5,557 nt of DNA, taken from assembly GCA_021812825.1 (NCBI GenBank), contig JAKAMO010000149.1, positions 1 to 5,557 of the forward strand. Direction: 5' to 3'. Shown here piece by piece: positions 1-5,557 of this stretch; within the stretch, counting starts at the first letter, position 1; the number at the start of each line of letters is the position of its first letter. The notes under the pieces are model-generated. The model worked only from the letters and a program-made list of their open reading frames with translations. It had not been told where the DNA came from and did not search any database. This stretch comes from a bacterium. GTDB lineage: Bacteria > Elusimicrobiota > Elusimicrobia > Elusimicrobiales > UBA9959. The position numbers and the translations under genes are program-made.

Positions 1-1698
1 CTCGGCGAGCAGGACCCCGCCGACTACGTCCGCATGGTCGCGAACGACCTGATGGGCATAGTCCGCGACGACCTCATCTATGATGTAGGCCGCCACGTCG
101 ATGATTCCGTCCACATGTTCGAGAAGTGGGGCCTCCCCTGCTGGAAGCAGGCGGGCGACGAAGGCAAGCCCCTCGAGAAGGGCGGCAAGCCCGTCCGCTC
201 CGGCAAGTGGCAGATCATGATCAACGGCGAGTCCTACAAGGTCATCGTCGCGGAAGCCGCGAAGAAGGCCCTCGGCGATGATAACATCTACGAACGCGTC
301 TTCATCGTGAAGCTCCTCCTCGACGAGAAGGAAGACAACAGGATCGCCGGCGCGGTCGGCTTCTCCACCCGCGAGAACAAGGTGTACTTCATCCGCGCGA
401 ACGCGATGCTGCTGGCCGCGGGCGGCGCCGTCAACATCTTCAGGCCGAGGTCGGTCGCTGAAGGCATGGGCCGCGCATGGTACCCGGTATGGAACGCCGG
501 CTCCACCTACACGATGGCCGCGCAGGTCGGCGCAGAGCTGACCATGATGGAGAACCGCTTCGTGCCCGCCCGCTTCAAGGACGGCTACGGCCCGGTCGGC
601 GCGTGGTTCCTGCTCTTCAAGGCGAAGGCCACCAACGCCAAGGGCGAGAACTACATGGTAAAGAACGCCGAGATGCTCAAAGAGTATCCGCCGTACGGCC
701 TCGCCGCAGTACCGGCCACCTGCCTCAGGAACCACCTGATGCTCAAGGAGATGAGGGACGGCAACGGCCCGATATTCATGGACACAGCGACCGCCCTGGG
801 CGAACTCGCGAAGACCATGGACGAGAAGCAGATCAAGCACCTCGAGGCCGAGGCGTGGGAAGACTTCCTCGACATGTGCGTCGGCCAGGCGGGCCTTTGG
901 GCCGGCATGAACATCGAGCCTGAGAAGGTCGGCTCAGAGCTTATGCCGACCGAGCCGTACATGCTCGGCAGCCACTCCGGCTGCTGCGGCATCTGGGTCT
1001 CCGGCCCCGAGGACATGGCCCCGGCCGAGTGGCAGTGGGGTTACAACCGCATGACCACCGTCAAGGGCCTCTTCACCGCGGGCGACGGCGTCGGCGCCTC
1101 CGGCCACAAGTTCTCCTCCGGCTCCCACGCCGAGGGCAGGATCGCGGCCAAGGCGATGGTGAAGTTCTGCCTCGACAACAAGGACTTCAAGGCGACCATA
1201 TCCAAGTCCGCCAAGGACCTTGCCGCCGAGATACAGAAGCCGTTCAAGACGTTCGAGCAGTTCAAGAACGTCACCACGGACGACTACGTCAACCCGAACT
1301 ACATCAGGCCGAAGATGCTTATGTACCGCCTGAACAAGATCATGGACGAGTACGTGGCCGGCACCTCGACCTACTACACCACCTCGGCCGCCCTCATGAA
1401 CAGGGCGCTCGAACTCCTCACCTGGCTTAAAGAGGACTCCGAGAAGATGGCCGCCAAGGACCTCCACGAGCTGATGAGGTGCTGGGAGAACTACCACCGC
1501 ATCTTCACCGCCGAGGCGCACCTCAGGCACATCCTGTTCAGGGAAGAGACCCGCTACCCGGGCTTCTTCTACAGGGCTGACTTCCCGAAACTGGACGAGA
1601 CGAACTGGAAGTGCTTCGTCAACTCCAAGATCAACCCCAAGACCGGCGAGTGGACCTGCCACAAAGTAGCCCACAAAGACCTGGTCTCCAAGGGCTAA
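1..1698 (+). CDS. aprA: Adenylylsulfate (APS) reductase, alpha subunit, 5'-truncated by window edge
   Basis: This is the catalytic FAD subunit of dissimilatory APS reductase, a cytoplasmic AprAB enzyme that interconverts APS and sulfite plus AMP. The frame is open from base 1 and encodes 565 residues before TAA. Family members have roughly 640-665, so about 75-100 N-terminal residues, including the first FAD-binding strand, lie outside the window. The ATG at 34 is internal, because residues 1-11 already read as AprA-like sequence. Visible blocks are the RHVDDSVHMFEKWGLPCW region (about 27-44), an AAGGAVNIFRPR flavin segment (139-150), NRFVPARFKDGYG (185-197), a fumarate-reductase-type substrate His in GSHSGCCG (His325), and the C-terminal FAD segment FTAGDGVGASGHKFSSGS (358-375). 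By spacing, Trp160, Arg191 and His325 correspond to the active-site Trp234, Arg265 and His398 that I recall for the Archaeoglobus enzyme; this match is from memory. aprB is expected just upstream, and qmoAB follow. The family assignment is very secure. The reductive direction is inferred from context. Confidence 0.97.
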   Translation, partial: LGEQDPADYVRMVANDLMGIVRDDLIYDVGRHVDDSVHMFEKWGLPCWKQAGDEGKPLEKGGKPVRSGKWQIMINGESYKVIVAEAAKKALGDDNIYERVFIVKLLLDEKEDNRIAGAVGFSTRENKVYFIRANAMLLAAGGAVNIFRPRSVAEGMGRAWYPVWNAGSTYTMAAQVGAELTMMENRFVPARFKDGYGPVGAWFLLFKAKATNAKGENYMVKNAEMLKEYPPYGLAAVPATCLRNHLMLKEMRDGNGPIFMDTATALGELAKTMDEKQIKHLEAEAWEDFLDMCVGQAGLWAGMNIEPEKVGSELMPTEPYMLGSHSGCCGIWVSGPEDMAPAEWQWGYNRMTTVKGLFTAGDGVGASGHKFSSGSHAEGRIAAKAMVKFCLDNKDFKATISKSAKDLAAEIQKPFKTFEQFKNVTTDDYVNPNYIRPKMLMYRLNKIMDEYVAGTSTYYTTSAALMNRALELLTWLKEDSEKMAAKDLHELMRCWENYHRIFTAEAHLRHILFREETRYPGFFYRADFPKLDETNWKCFVNSKINPKTGEWTCHKVAHKDLVSKG

Positions 1699-1717
1699 GA
1701 CGATCATCCTCTCTGCT

Positions 1718-1752
1718 CCCCCCCCTCTCCCTTTCATGGGAGAGGGGCGGGG
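1718..1752 (+). terminator. Strong GC-rich hairpin after aprA; possible terminator or mRNA 3'-end stabiliser
   Basis: Twenty bases after the aprA stop, CCCCTCTCCC (1722-1731) pairs perfectly with GGGAGAGGGG (1738-1747) around a six-base loop TTTCAT. After one C-C mismatch the stem continues for three more G-C pairs (1718-1720 with 1749-1751). A U-tract is missing: the following bases are ACCCGGGGCAGG and then a run of A. It is therefore not a textbook rho-independent terminator. It may pause or attenuate transcription or protect the 3' end of the apr transcript. The hairpin is directly visible; its role is inferred. Confidence 0.45.
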
Positions 1753-1789
1753 ACCCGGGGCAGGTAAAAAAAACCACCAACGGCCTGAT

Positions 1790-1842
1790 TGTCATTCGCG
1801 CCAGGGTACCCGTGCGAAGCGCGGGTCGCGACGGGAATCCAG
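1790..1842. repeat. Imperfect palindrome resembling dispersed ATTC...GAAT intergenic repeats
   Basis: The outer arms are TGTCATTC (1790-1797) and GAATCCAGG (1835-1843). ATTC at 1794-1797 is complementary to GAAT at 1835-1838. Inside is a compact hairpin: ACCCGTGC (1808-1815), loop GAA, GCGCGGGT (1819-1826), an eight-pair stem with one G-T wobble. A self-complementary CGCG lies on each side (1797-1800 and 1827-1830). The frame resembles the GTCATTCCCGC...GCGGGAATCCAG type of dispersed intergenic palindrome common in many bacterial genomes. Only one copy is in this window, so its repetitive nature is inferred from resemblance. Confidence 0.45.
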
Positions 1843-1866
1843 GAAGTTGAAGTCAGATGTAGCCAG

Positions 1867-1883
1867 GGTGGGCACTGCCCACC
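1867..1883. repeat. Perfect 7-bp inverted repeat (GGTGGGC-ACT-GCCCACC)
   Basis: GGTGGGC (1867-1873) and GCCCACC (1877-1883) are exact reverse complements around a three-base loop ACT. The sequence resembles the AGGGTGGGCAnTGCCCACC motif seen many times in intergenic DNA of diverse bacterial genomes. No U-tract follows (AAATTCC is next), so terminator function is unlikely. It lies 105 bases upstream of the qmoA promoter -35 box, rather far for a classical operator. The palindrome is seen directly; repeat-family membership is inferred. Confidence 0.5.
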
Positions 1884-1948
1884 AAATTCCAGCCTTTCTA
1901 TTCAGTTGCCGGGCACTCGTTTTCATCCCCTGAATCATCACCCCGAAG

Positions 1949-1977
1949 TTAATAGAAAAATCTAATAACCCTATAAA
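1949..1977 (+). promoter_or_regulatory. Possible weaker upstream promoter or AT-rich UP-like region for qmo
   Basis: TTAATA (1949-1954, four of six matches to the -35 consensus) and TATAAA (1972-1977, five of six to the -10) are separated by 17 bases, within an AT-rich stretch. This could be a second tandem promoter. Alternatively the A-rich stretch (about 1951-1987) acts as an UP element for the stronger promoter immediately downstream. AT-rich DNA yields such matches by chance, so confidence is low. Confidence 0.25.
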
Positions 1978-1987
1978 AAAGCACAAA

Positions 1988-2016
1988 TTGACACGCTCTC
2001 AATTTAGCTTTATTAT
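1988..2016 (+). promoter_or_regulatory. Near-consensus sigma70-type promoter driving qmoAB
   Basis: A perfect -35 box TTGACA (1988-1993) is followed by exactly 17 bases and a -10 box TATTAT (2011-2016, five of six matches). Transcription would start near 2022-2025, giving a leader of about 47-50 bases before the qmoA ATG. The upstream bases (about 1951-1987) are A/T-rich and UP-element-like. The first bases of the -35 box also read as an in-frame TTG codon for qmoA, which would wrongly lengthen the gene by 28 residues. The promoter is predicted from sequence alone but is unusually strong for a GC-rich genome, which suggests housekeeping-type, high-level expression. Confidence 0.75.
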
Positions 2017-2060
2017 TGCGCCAAGCGAAGTCCTGTCCAGTAAGAAACCCAATATAAAAC

Positions 2061-2064
2061 GGAG
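2061..2064 (+). promoter_or_regulatory. Ribosome binding site of qmoA
   Basis: GGAG lies seven bases before the ATG at 2072, a good Shine-Dalgarno spacing. It supports this ATG over the in-frame TTG at 1988, which has no purine-rich motif in front of it and overlaps the -35 box. Confidence 0.8.
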
Positions 2065-2071
2065 AAGCGGT

Positions 2072-3322
2072 ATGGCGGAGAACAAAAGCATCCTGGTCGT
2101 CGGCGGCGGCATAAGCGGTATATCCGTGGCCGTCGAGGCGGCCGAGGTAGGCTACCAGGTCTACCTCGTCGAAAAGAACCCCTACCTGGGCGGAAGGGTT
2201 GCGCAGCTCAACAAATACTTCCCGAAGCTGTGCCCGCCTTACTGCGGCCTGGAGATAAACTTCAGGCGCATACGCCCTAACCCCGACATCAAGGTGATGA
2301 CGATGTCCGAGGTGGCGAGCGTCTCGGGCGGGCCCGGCAGCTTCACGGTCACGGTCAAGACCGCGCCGCGCTACGTCAACGACAGCTGCACCGCCTGCGG
2401 CAAGTGCGCAGAGGCGTGCCCGGCGGAGCGCTCCAACGACTTCAACTACGGCATGGACAAGACGAAGGCCGCCTACCTTCCGCACATAATGGCCTTCCCG
2501 ATGCGCTACGTGATCGACAAGTCGGCGTGCGCATCCGGCTGCCAGGCCTGCAAGGACGCCTGCAAGTACGGCGCGGTGGACTTAGGCCAGCAGGCGGAGA
2601 CGACGACGCTGAACGTCGGCTCCATAGTCTACGCGACAGGCTGGAAGCCCTACGACATGGGCAGGCTATCCCTGCTGGGCGAGGGCAAGATCAAGAACGT
2701 CATATCGAACGTCATGATGGAGCGCCTCGCGTCGCCAGGCGGGCCGACGGCTGGCAAGATCCTCAGGCCGTCCGACGGCAAGGAGGCCAAGAACATAGCC
2801 TTCGTGCAGTGCGCTGGCTCCCGCGACGAGAACCACCTCTCGCAGTGCTCCTCGATATGCTGCATGGCCTCGATCAAGCAGGCCTTCTACCTCCGCGAGC
2901 AGTACGAGGACTCCAAGGTCCAGATATTCTACATAGACCTCCGCACACCCGGCCGCTACGAGAAGTTCCTCAAGCGCGCCGAGGCAGACGAGAACATAAC
3001 CTTCATGAAGGGCAAGGTCGCGCAGGTAAGCGAGGACCCGGCCACCGGCGACGTAACCGTTACGGTCGAGGACATCCTGGGCGGAGGCAAGAAGCACTTC
3101 ACCTTCGACATGGTAGTCCTTGCCACCGGCATGGAGCCGGTCCTCAAGCAGGCCGCCGGTCCGCAGGCCGCGCTTACGGAAGAAGGCTTCGCGGCGGCAG
3201 CGCTGCAGAAGCCCGGCATCTTCTCGGCGGGCGTCGCCAAGTCGCCGGTTGACGTTGTGACCTCTATCCAGGACGCCTCCGGCGTGGCGCTCAAGGCCAT
3301 CCAGGCGATAGTGAGGAGTTAG
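2072..3322 (+). CDS. qmoA: Quinone-interacting membrane-bound oxidoreductase subunit A (HdrA-like flavoprotein)
   Basis: This 416-residue protein matches the usual QmoA size of about 410-420. QmoA is a cytoplasmic FAD/iron-sulfur subunit of the Qmo complex, which links AprAB to the quinone pool. The dinucleotide-binding motif is at the extreme N-terminus (ILVVGGGISG, 7-16) and the strand-ending acid is Glu34. A Cys pair follows (C54, C58). An inserted ferredoxin-like part carries C106/C109/C112/C116 (CX2CX2CX3CP) and C153/C157/C160/C164 (CX3CX2CX3C, followed by Lys, not Pro). The HdrA/Qmo signature with C247, C259, C263, C264 (QCAGSRD...CSSICCM) comes next, then the FAD segments VVLATGM (348-354) and GIFSAG (382-387) and the ending DASGVALKAI. 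There is no signal peptide or membrane segment. The start at 2072 is set by the RBS, by the usual short lead into the FAD fold, and by the promoter overlapping the longer frame. qmoB starts two bases after the stop, so the genes are co-transcribed and probably translationally coupled. Confidence 0.96.
   Translation: MAENKSILVVGGGISGISVAVEAAEVGYQVYLVEKNPYLGGRVAQLNKYFPKLCPPYCGLEINFRRIRPNPDIKVMTMSEVASVSGGPGSFTVTVKTAPRYVNDSCTACGKCAEACPAERSNDFNYGMDKTKAAYLPHIMAFPMRYVIDKSACASGCQACKDACKYGAVDLGQQAETTTLNVGSIVYATGWKPYDMGRLSLLGEGKIKNVISNVMMERLASPGGPTAGKILRPSDGKEAKNIAFVQCAGSRDENHLSQCSSICCMASIKQAFYLREQYEDSKVQIFYIDLRTPGRYEKFLKRAEADENITFMKGKVAQVSEDPATGDVTVTVEDILGGGKKHFTFDMVVLATGMEPVLKQAAGPQAALTEEGFAAAALQKPGIFSAGVAKSPVDVVTSIQDASGVALKAIQAIVRS
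3313..3318 (+). promoter_or_regulatory. Ribosome binding site of qmoB, inside the end of qmoA
   Basis: GAGGAG lies within the last codons of qmoA, six bases before the qmoB ATG at 3325. The qmoA TAG (3320-3322) falls between RBS and start, an arrangement that favours translational coupling and balanced QmoA:QmoB production. Confidence 0.85.
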
Positions 3323-3324
3323 CC

Positions 3325-5557
3325 ATGGACAAAAAGATCGGAGTATATCTTTGCGGAGGCTGCGGCATCTCGGATGTCGTGGACATGGAGAAGCTGGAGA
3401 AGGTCGCATCCGGCGAGATGAAGGCCCCCGTCTGCAGGACGCACCCGTTCCTCTGCGGCGCGGAGGGGTCGAAGCGGATCAAGGACGACATCGCCAACGA
3501 CGGCGTGAACACCGTCGTGATAGGCGCCTGCTCGCCGCGCGTCATGTTCGACGTATTCGACTACGGGATGGACGTAGTCACCGAGCGCGTAAACCTCAGG
3601 GAGCACGTCGCGTGGAGCCAGCCCGGCGGCGAGATGAAGGCGGCGCCAGAAGGCTCAGAAGGCGGCCAGGATCCCAAGCTCGTGCTGAACGCGGCGACCC
3701 AGATGGTCGCGGCTGACTACCTCCGGATGGGCATCACGAAGGCCCAGAAGATGCTCCCGCCAGAGCCGCTCAAGCAGGACCTGACGAAGGCAGTGATGGT
3801 GGTCGGCGGCGGCGTCACCGGCATGCAGTCCGCGCTGGACGCGGCAAGCCTCGGCTACAAGGCCGTCATCGTCGAGAAGACCGGCGCGCTCGGCGGCTGG
3901 AACGCCAAGGCCCACAAGCAGCTCCCGAGCCAGGCCCCGTTCACCGACCTGGAGACCCCGATAGCCGCGTCTCTCATAGAGAAGGTAAATGCGGACTCCA
4001 ACATAAAGGTCTACCTGAACGCGGAGGTCACGAGGACCTACGGCGCCCCCGGCAAATACGAAGTCACGATAACCTCGGATGGCAAGGAGAGCCAGGAGAA
4101 CATCGGCACGATAGTCGTGGCGGTAGGCTGGCAGCCATACGACCCCAGCAACCTCTCTGAGAAGTACGGCTACGGCAACCTCGCAAACGTCGTCACGAAC
4201 GTCCAGGTCGAAGAGATGGCCAAGGCGGGCCGCATCACGAGGCCGTCCGACGGACGCGAAGCAAAAAGCGTGCTCTTCATCCAGTGCGCAGGCTCCCGCG
4301 ACCCAGAGCACCTGCCGTACTGCTCCTCCGTCTGCTGCATGACCTCGCTCCAGCAGGCGACGTACCTGCGGAGCCAGTCGCAGGACTCCAAGGCGTTCAT
4401 AATCTACAAGGACATGAGGACGCCCGGCCTCTACGAGAACTTCTACAAGAAGGCCCAGAACGACCCCGGCATCTTCCTTACGAAGGGCGAGGTCACGGGC
4501 ATCACCGAGGGCGGCGACGGCAGCATCACGGTTGAGGTCGCGAACACGCTCATCGGCGAGAAGATAAAGATAAACGTAGACATGGTGGTGCTTGCGACCG
4601 GCATGGTCCCGAACACGAAGCCGCTCGACAAGGCGTCCAACGAGCTTCCCATCAGGACGCTCAAGATAGACTATGACGATCAGGCCAAGGGCATAGCGCC
4701 TGCGAAGCCCGCGCCGGTCCTGAACCTCCAGTACCGCCAGGGGCCGGAGATGCCGACGCTGGAGTACGGCTTCCCCGACTCGCACTACATCTGCTTCCCG
4801 TACGAGACGCAGCGCACGGGCATATACGCCGCGGGCGCGGTACGCGCCCCGATGCCGGTGGCGGGCGCCCTTTCCGACGCCTCTGGCGCTGCGCTCAAGG
4901 CCGTCCAATGCATCGAGCTTCAGTCGCGCGGCGCGGCCGTCCATCCGAGGGCGGGCGACATGACATACCCTGAGTTCAGGCTTGAGTCCTGTACGCAGTG
5001 CAAGCGCTGCACGGAGGAATGCCCCTTCAGCACGCTGGACGAGGACGAGAAGGGAACGCCGAAGCCGAACCCGACCCGCTGCCGCCGCTGCGGCGTCTGC
5101 ATGGGCGCCTGCCCGCAGAGGATTGTCTCCTTCAAGAACTACTCGGTCGATATCATCGGCTCGATGATCAAGTCCGTGGACGTGCCCTCTGACGACGACA
5201 GCCAGATGCGCTTCATCTGCCTGATGTGCGAGAACGACGCATACCCTGCGCTCGACATGATGGGCATAAACAGGCTGACCTACAACAACAACATCCGCGT
5301 GGTGCCGGTCCGCTGCCTGGGCTCCGTGAACGTCGTCTGGATCGCCGACGCGCTATCGAGGGGCGTCGACGGCATACTGATGGCGGGCTGCAAGTTCGGC
5401 GAGGACTACCAGTGCCACTTCATCAAGGGCTCCGAGCAGTGCAACAAGAGGATGGACAACGTCCAGGAGACCCTGCAGAGGCTCTCGCTCGAACCGGAGC
5501 GCGTCGAGCAGATACAGGTAACCGCGTCCGACTACGCCAACCTGCCTGCACTTCTGG
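3325..5557 (+). CDS. qmoB: Quinone-interacting membrane-bound oxidoreductase subunit B (HdrA-MvhD-like flavoprotein), 3' end cut by window edge
   Basis: The frame is open from ATG 3325 to the window end (744 codons). QmoB proteins are about 750 residues, so probably only the last few residues to tens of residues are missing. It is a soluble FAD/iron-sulfur subunit working with QmoA and membrane QmoC between AprAB and quinones. Domains in order: an HdrA-type N-terminal cluster domain with C10, C13, C37, C44 and C69 (GACSPR); an FAD-binding motif VVGGGVTG (159-166) with Glu184; the HdrA/Qmo cysteine signature C321, C333, C337, C338 (QCAGSRD...YCSSVCCM); FAD segments VVLATGM (421-427) and GIYAAG (499-504); two 4Fe-4S motifs CX2CX2CX3CP (C556/C559/C562/C566 and C586/C589/C592/C596); and a C-terminal MvhD-like domain with C632/C635, C664, C689 and C697 (GCKFGEDYQCH). 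No signal peptide or membrane helix is visible. The start has a strong RBS and a typical KIGVYLCGGCG beginning. qmoC is expected next. Confidence 0.96.
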   Translation, partial: MDKKIGVYLCGGCGISDVVDMEKLEKVASGEMKAPVCRTHPFLCGAEGSKRIKDDIANDGVNTVVIGACSPRVMFDVFDYGMDVVTERVNLREHVAWSQPGGEMKAAPEGSEGGQDPKLVLNAATQMVAADYLRMGITKAQKMLPPEPLKQDLTKAVMVVGGGVTGMQSALDAASLGYKAVIVEKTGALGGWNAKAHKQLPSQAPFTDLETPIAASLIEKVNADSNIKVYLNAEVTRTYGAPGKYEVTITSDGKESQENIGTIVVAVGWQPYDPSNLSEKYGYGNLANVVTNVQVEEMAKAGRITRPSDGREAKSVLFIQCAGSRDPEHLPYCSSVCCMTSLQQATYLRSQSQDSKAFIIYKDMRTPGLYENFYKKAQNDPGIFLTKGEVTGITEGGDGSITVEVANTLIGEKIKINVDMVVLATGMVPNTKPLDKASNELPIRTLKIDYDDQAKGIAPAKPAPVLNLQYRQGPEMPTLEYGFPDSHYICFPYETQRTGIYAAGAVRAPMPVAGALSDASGAALKAVQCIELQSRGAAVHPRAGDMTYPEFRLESCTQCKRCTEECPFSTLDEDEKGTPKPNPTRCRRCGVCMGACPQRIVSFKNYSVDIIGSMIKSVDVPSDDDSQMRFICLMCENDAYPALDMMGINRLTYNNNIRVVPVRCLGSVNVVWIADALSRGVDGILMAGCKFGEDYQCHFIKGSEQCNKRMDNVQETLQRLSLEPERVEQIQVTASDYANLPALL

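Larger units (their letters stand above)
1699..2071. other. aprA-qmoA intergenic region, non-coding
   Basis: This 373-base gap has no convincing gene. Open frames on either strand are short, lack family-like sequence and a good RBS, and run across the palindromes. It is bipartite. The first part, to about 1883, is GC-rich and contains an 8-base C run (1718-1725), an 8-base A run (1766-1773) and three hairpin-forming segments. The second part, about 1884-2060, is AT-rich and carries the qmo promoter. The sharp composition change against the GC-rich genes on both sides fits a genuine regulatory spacer, possibly with inserted repeat material. Confidence 0.85.

Noticed and set aside
934..1737. 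Minus-strand open frame (267 codons) opposite aprA
   Set aside because: Its composition is repetitive Gly/Val/Leu/Arg, it has no recognisable motif, and it overlaps the conserved AprA C-terminal half. It is a shadow frame.
1611..1933. Small + strand frames overlapping the aprA end and the first intergenic half
   Set aside because: They are short, Arg/Gly/Pro-rich readings through the hairpin region with no RBS. The part overlapping aprA is out of frame with a conserved gene.
1792..1986. Small minus-strand frame (64 codons) in the intergenic region
   Set aside because: It runs through the two palindromes, has no visible RBS or family-like sequence, and its start lies in AT-rich promoter DNA.
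2030..2058. TATAAA at 2053-2058 as an alternative -10 box
   Set aside because: There is no acceptable -35 hexamer 16-18 bases upstream, and transcription would start at or beyond the RBS, unlike the excellent pair at 1988-2016.
1988..2071. TTG at 1988 as qmoA start
   Set aside because: It is the -35 box of a near-consensus promoter, has no RBS, and adds 28 residues ahead of a FAD fold that normally begins at the N-terminus.
2404..3252. Overlapping + strand frame (282 codons) inside qmoA
   Set aside because: It is a frame-shifted, Arg/Gly-rich translation of the conserved qmoA codons and has no independent support.
3655..4944. Long minus-strand open frame (429 codons) opposite qmoB
   Set aside because: It is a shadow of a GC-rich gene with C/G-ending codons. 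Its translation is Arg/Val/Leu-rich low-complexity sequence with no domain, and the + strand frame has intact FAD and Fe-S motifs throughout.
1..5557. CRISPR arrays, tRNA/rRNA genes, insertion sequences
   Set aside because: I see no regularly spaced direct repeats, cloverleaf, rRNA-like sequence or transposase. Nearly all of the window is explained by three conserved genes and one spacer.

Overview
The window holds part of a dissimilatory sulfur-metabolism locus: the 3' part of aprA (catalytic alpha subunit of adenylylsulfate/APS reductase), a 373-base intergenic region, a complete qmoA, and almost all of qmoB. The two qmo genes encode the soluble flavoprotein subunits of the Qmo (quinone-interacting membrane-bound oxidoreductase) complex. 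All genes lie on the + strand. The host is most likely an anaerobic sulfate-reducing or sulfur-disproportionating bacterium of the Desulfobacterota or Nitrospirota type. The gene order apr-qmo, the high GC of the genes, C/G-ending codons and frequent AGG (Arg) and ATA (Ile) codons fit this, but the lineage cannot be fixed from the window, and some green sulfur bacteria also carry apr-qmo.

Layout: 1-1698 is aprA, cut at its 5' end by the window edge. 1699-2071 is non-coding. Its first half is GC-rich and holds three hairpin or palindrome structures (about 1718-1752, 1790-1842, 1867-1883). Its second half is AT-rich and leads into a near-consensus sigma70-type promoter (TTGACA, 17 bases, TATTAT at 1988-2016). 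2072-3322 is qmoA, with an RBS at 2061-2064. qmoB starts two bases after the qmoA stop (3325), with its RBS inside the end of qmoA, and runs off the window at 5557 close to its expected C-terminus. qmoC would be expected just downstream.

How the genes work together: AprA (with AprB, expected upstream) reduces APS to sulfite and AMP. Qmo, through QmoC, links AprAB to the membrane quinone pool. QmoA and QmoB both derive from the HdrA family of flavin/iron-sulfur proteins, and QmoB carries an extra C-terminal MvhD-type domain. The promoter upstream of qmoA suggests that qmoAB can be transcribed separately from apr.

I see no undescribed system here. The points most worth a second look are the palindrome-rich intergenic region, the promoter whose -35 box imitates a TTG start codon, and the complementary way in which QmoA and QmoB retain different parts of an HdrA-like ancestor.
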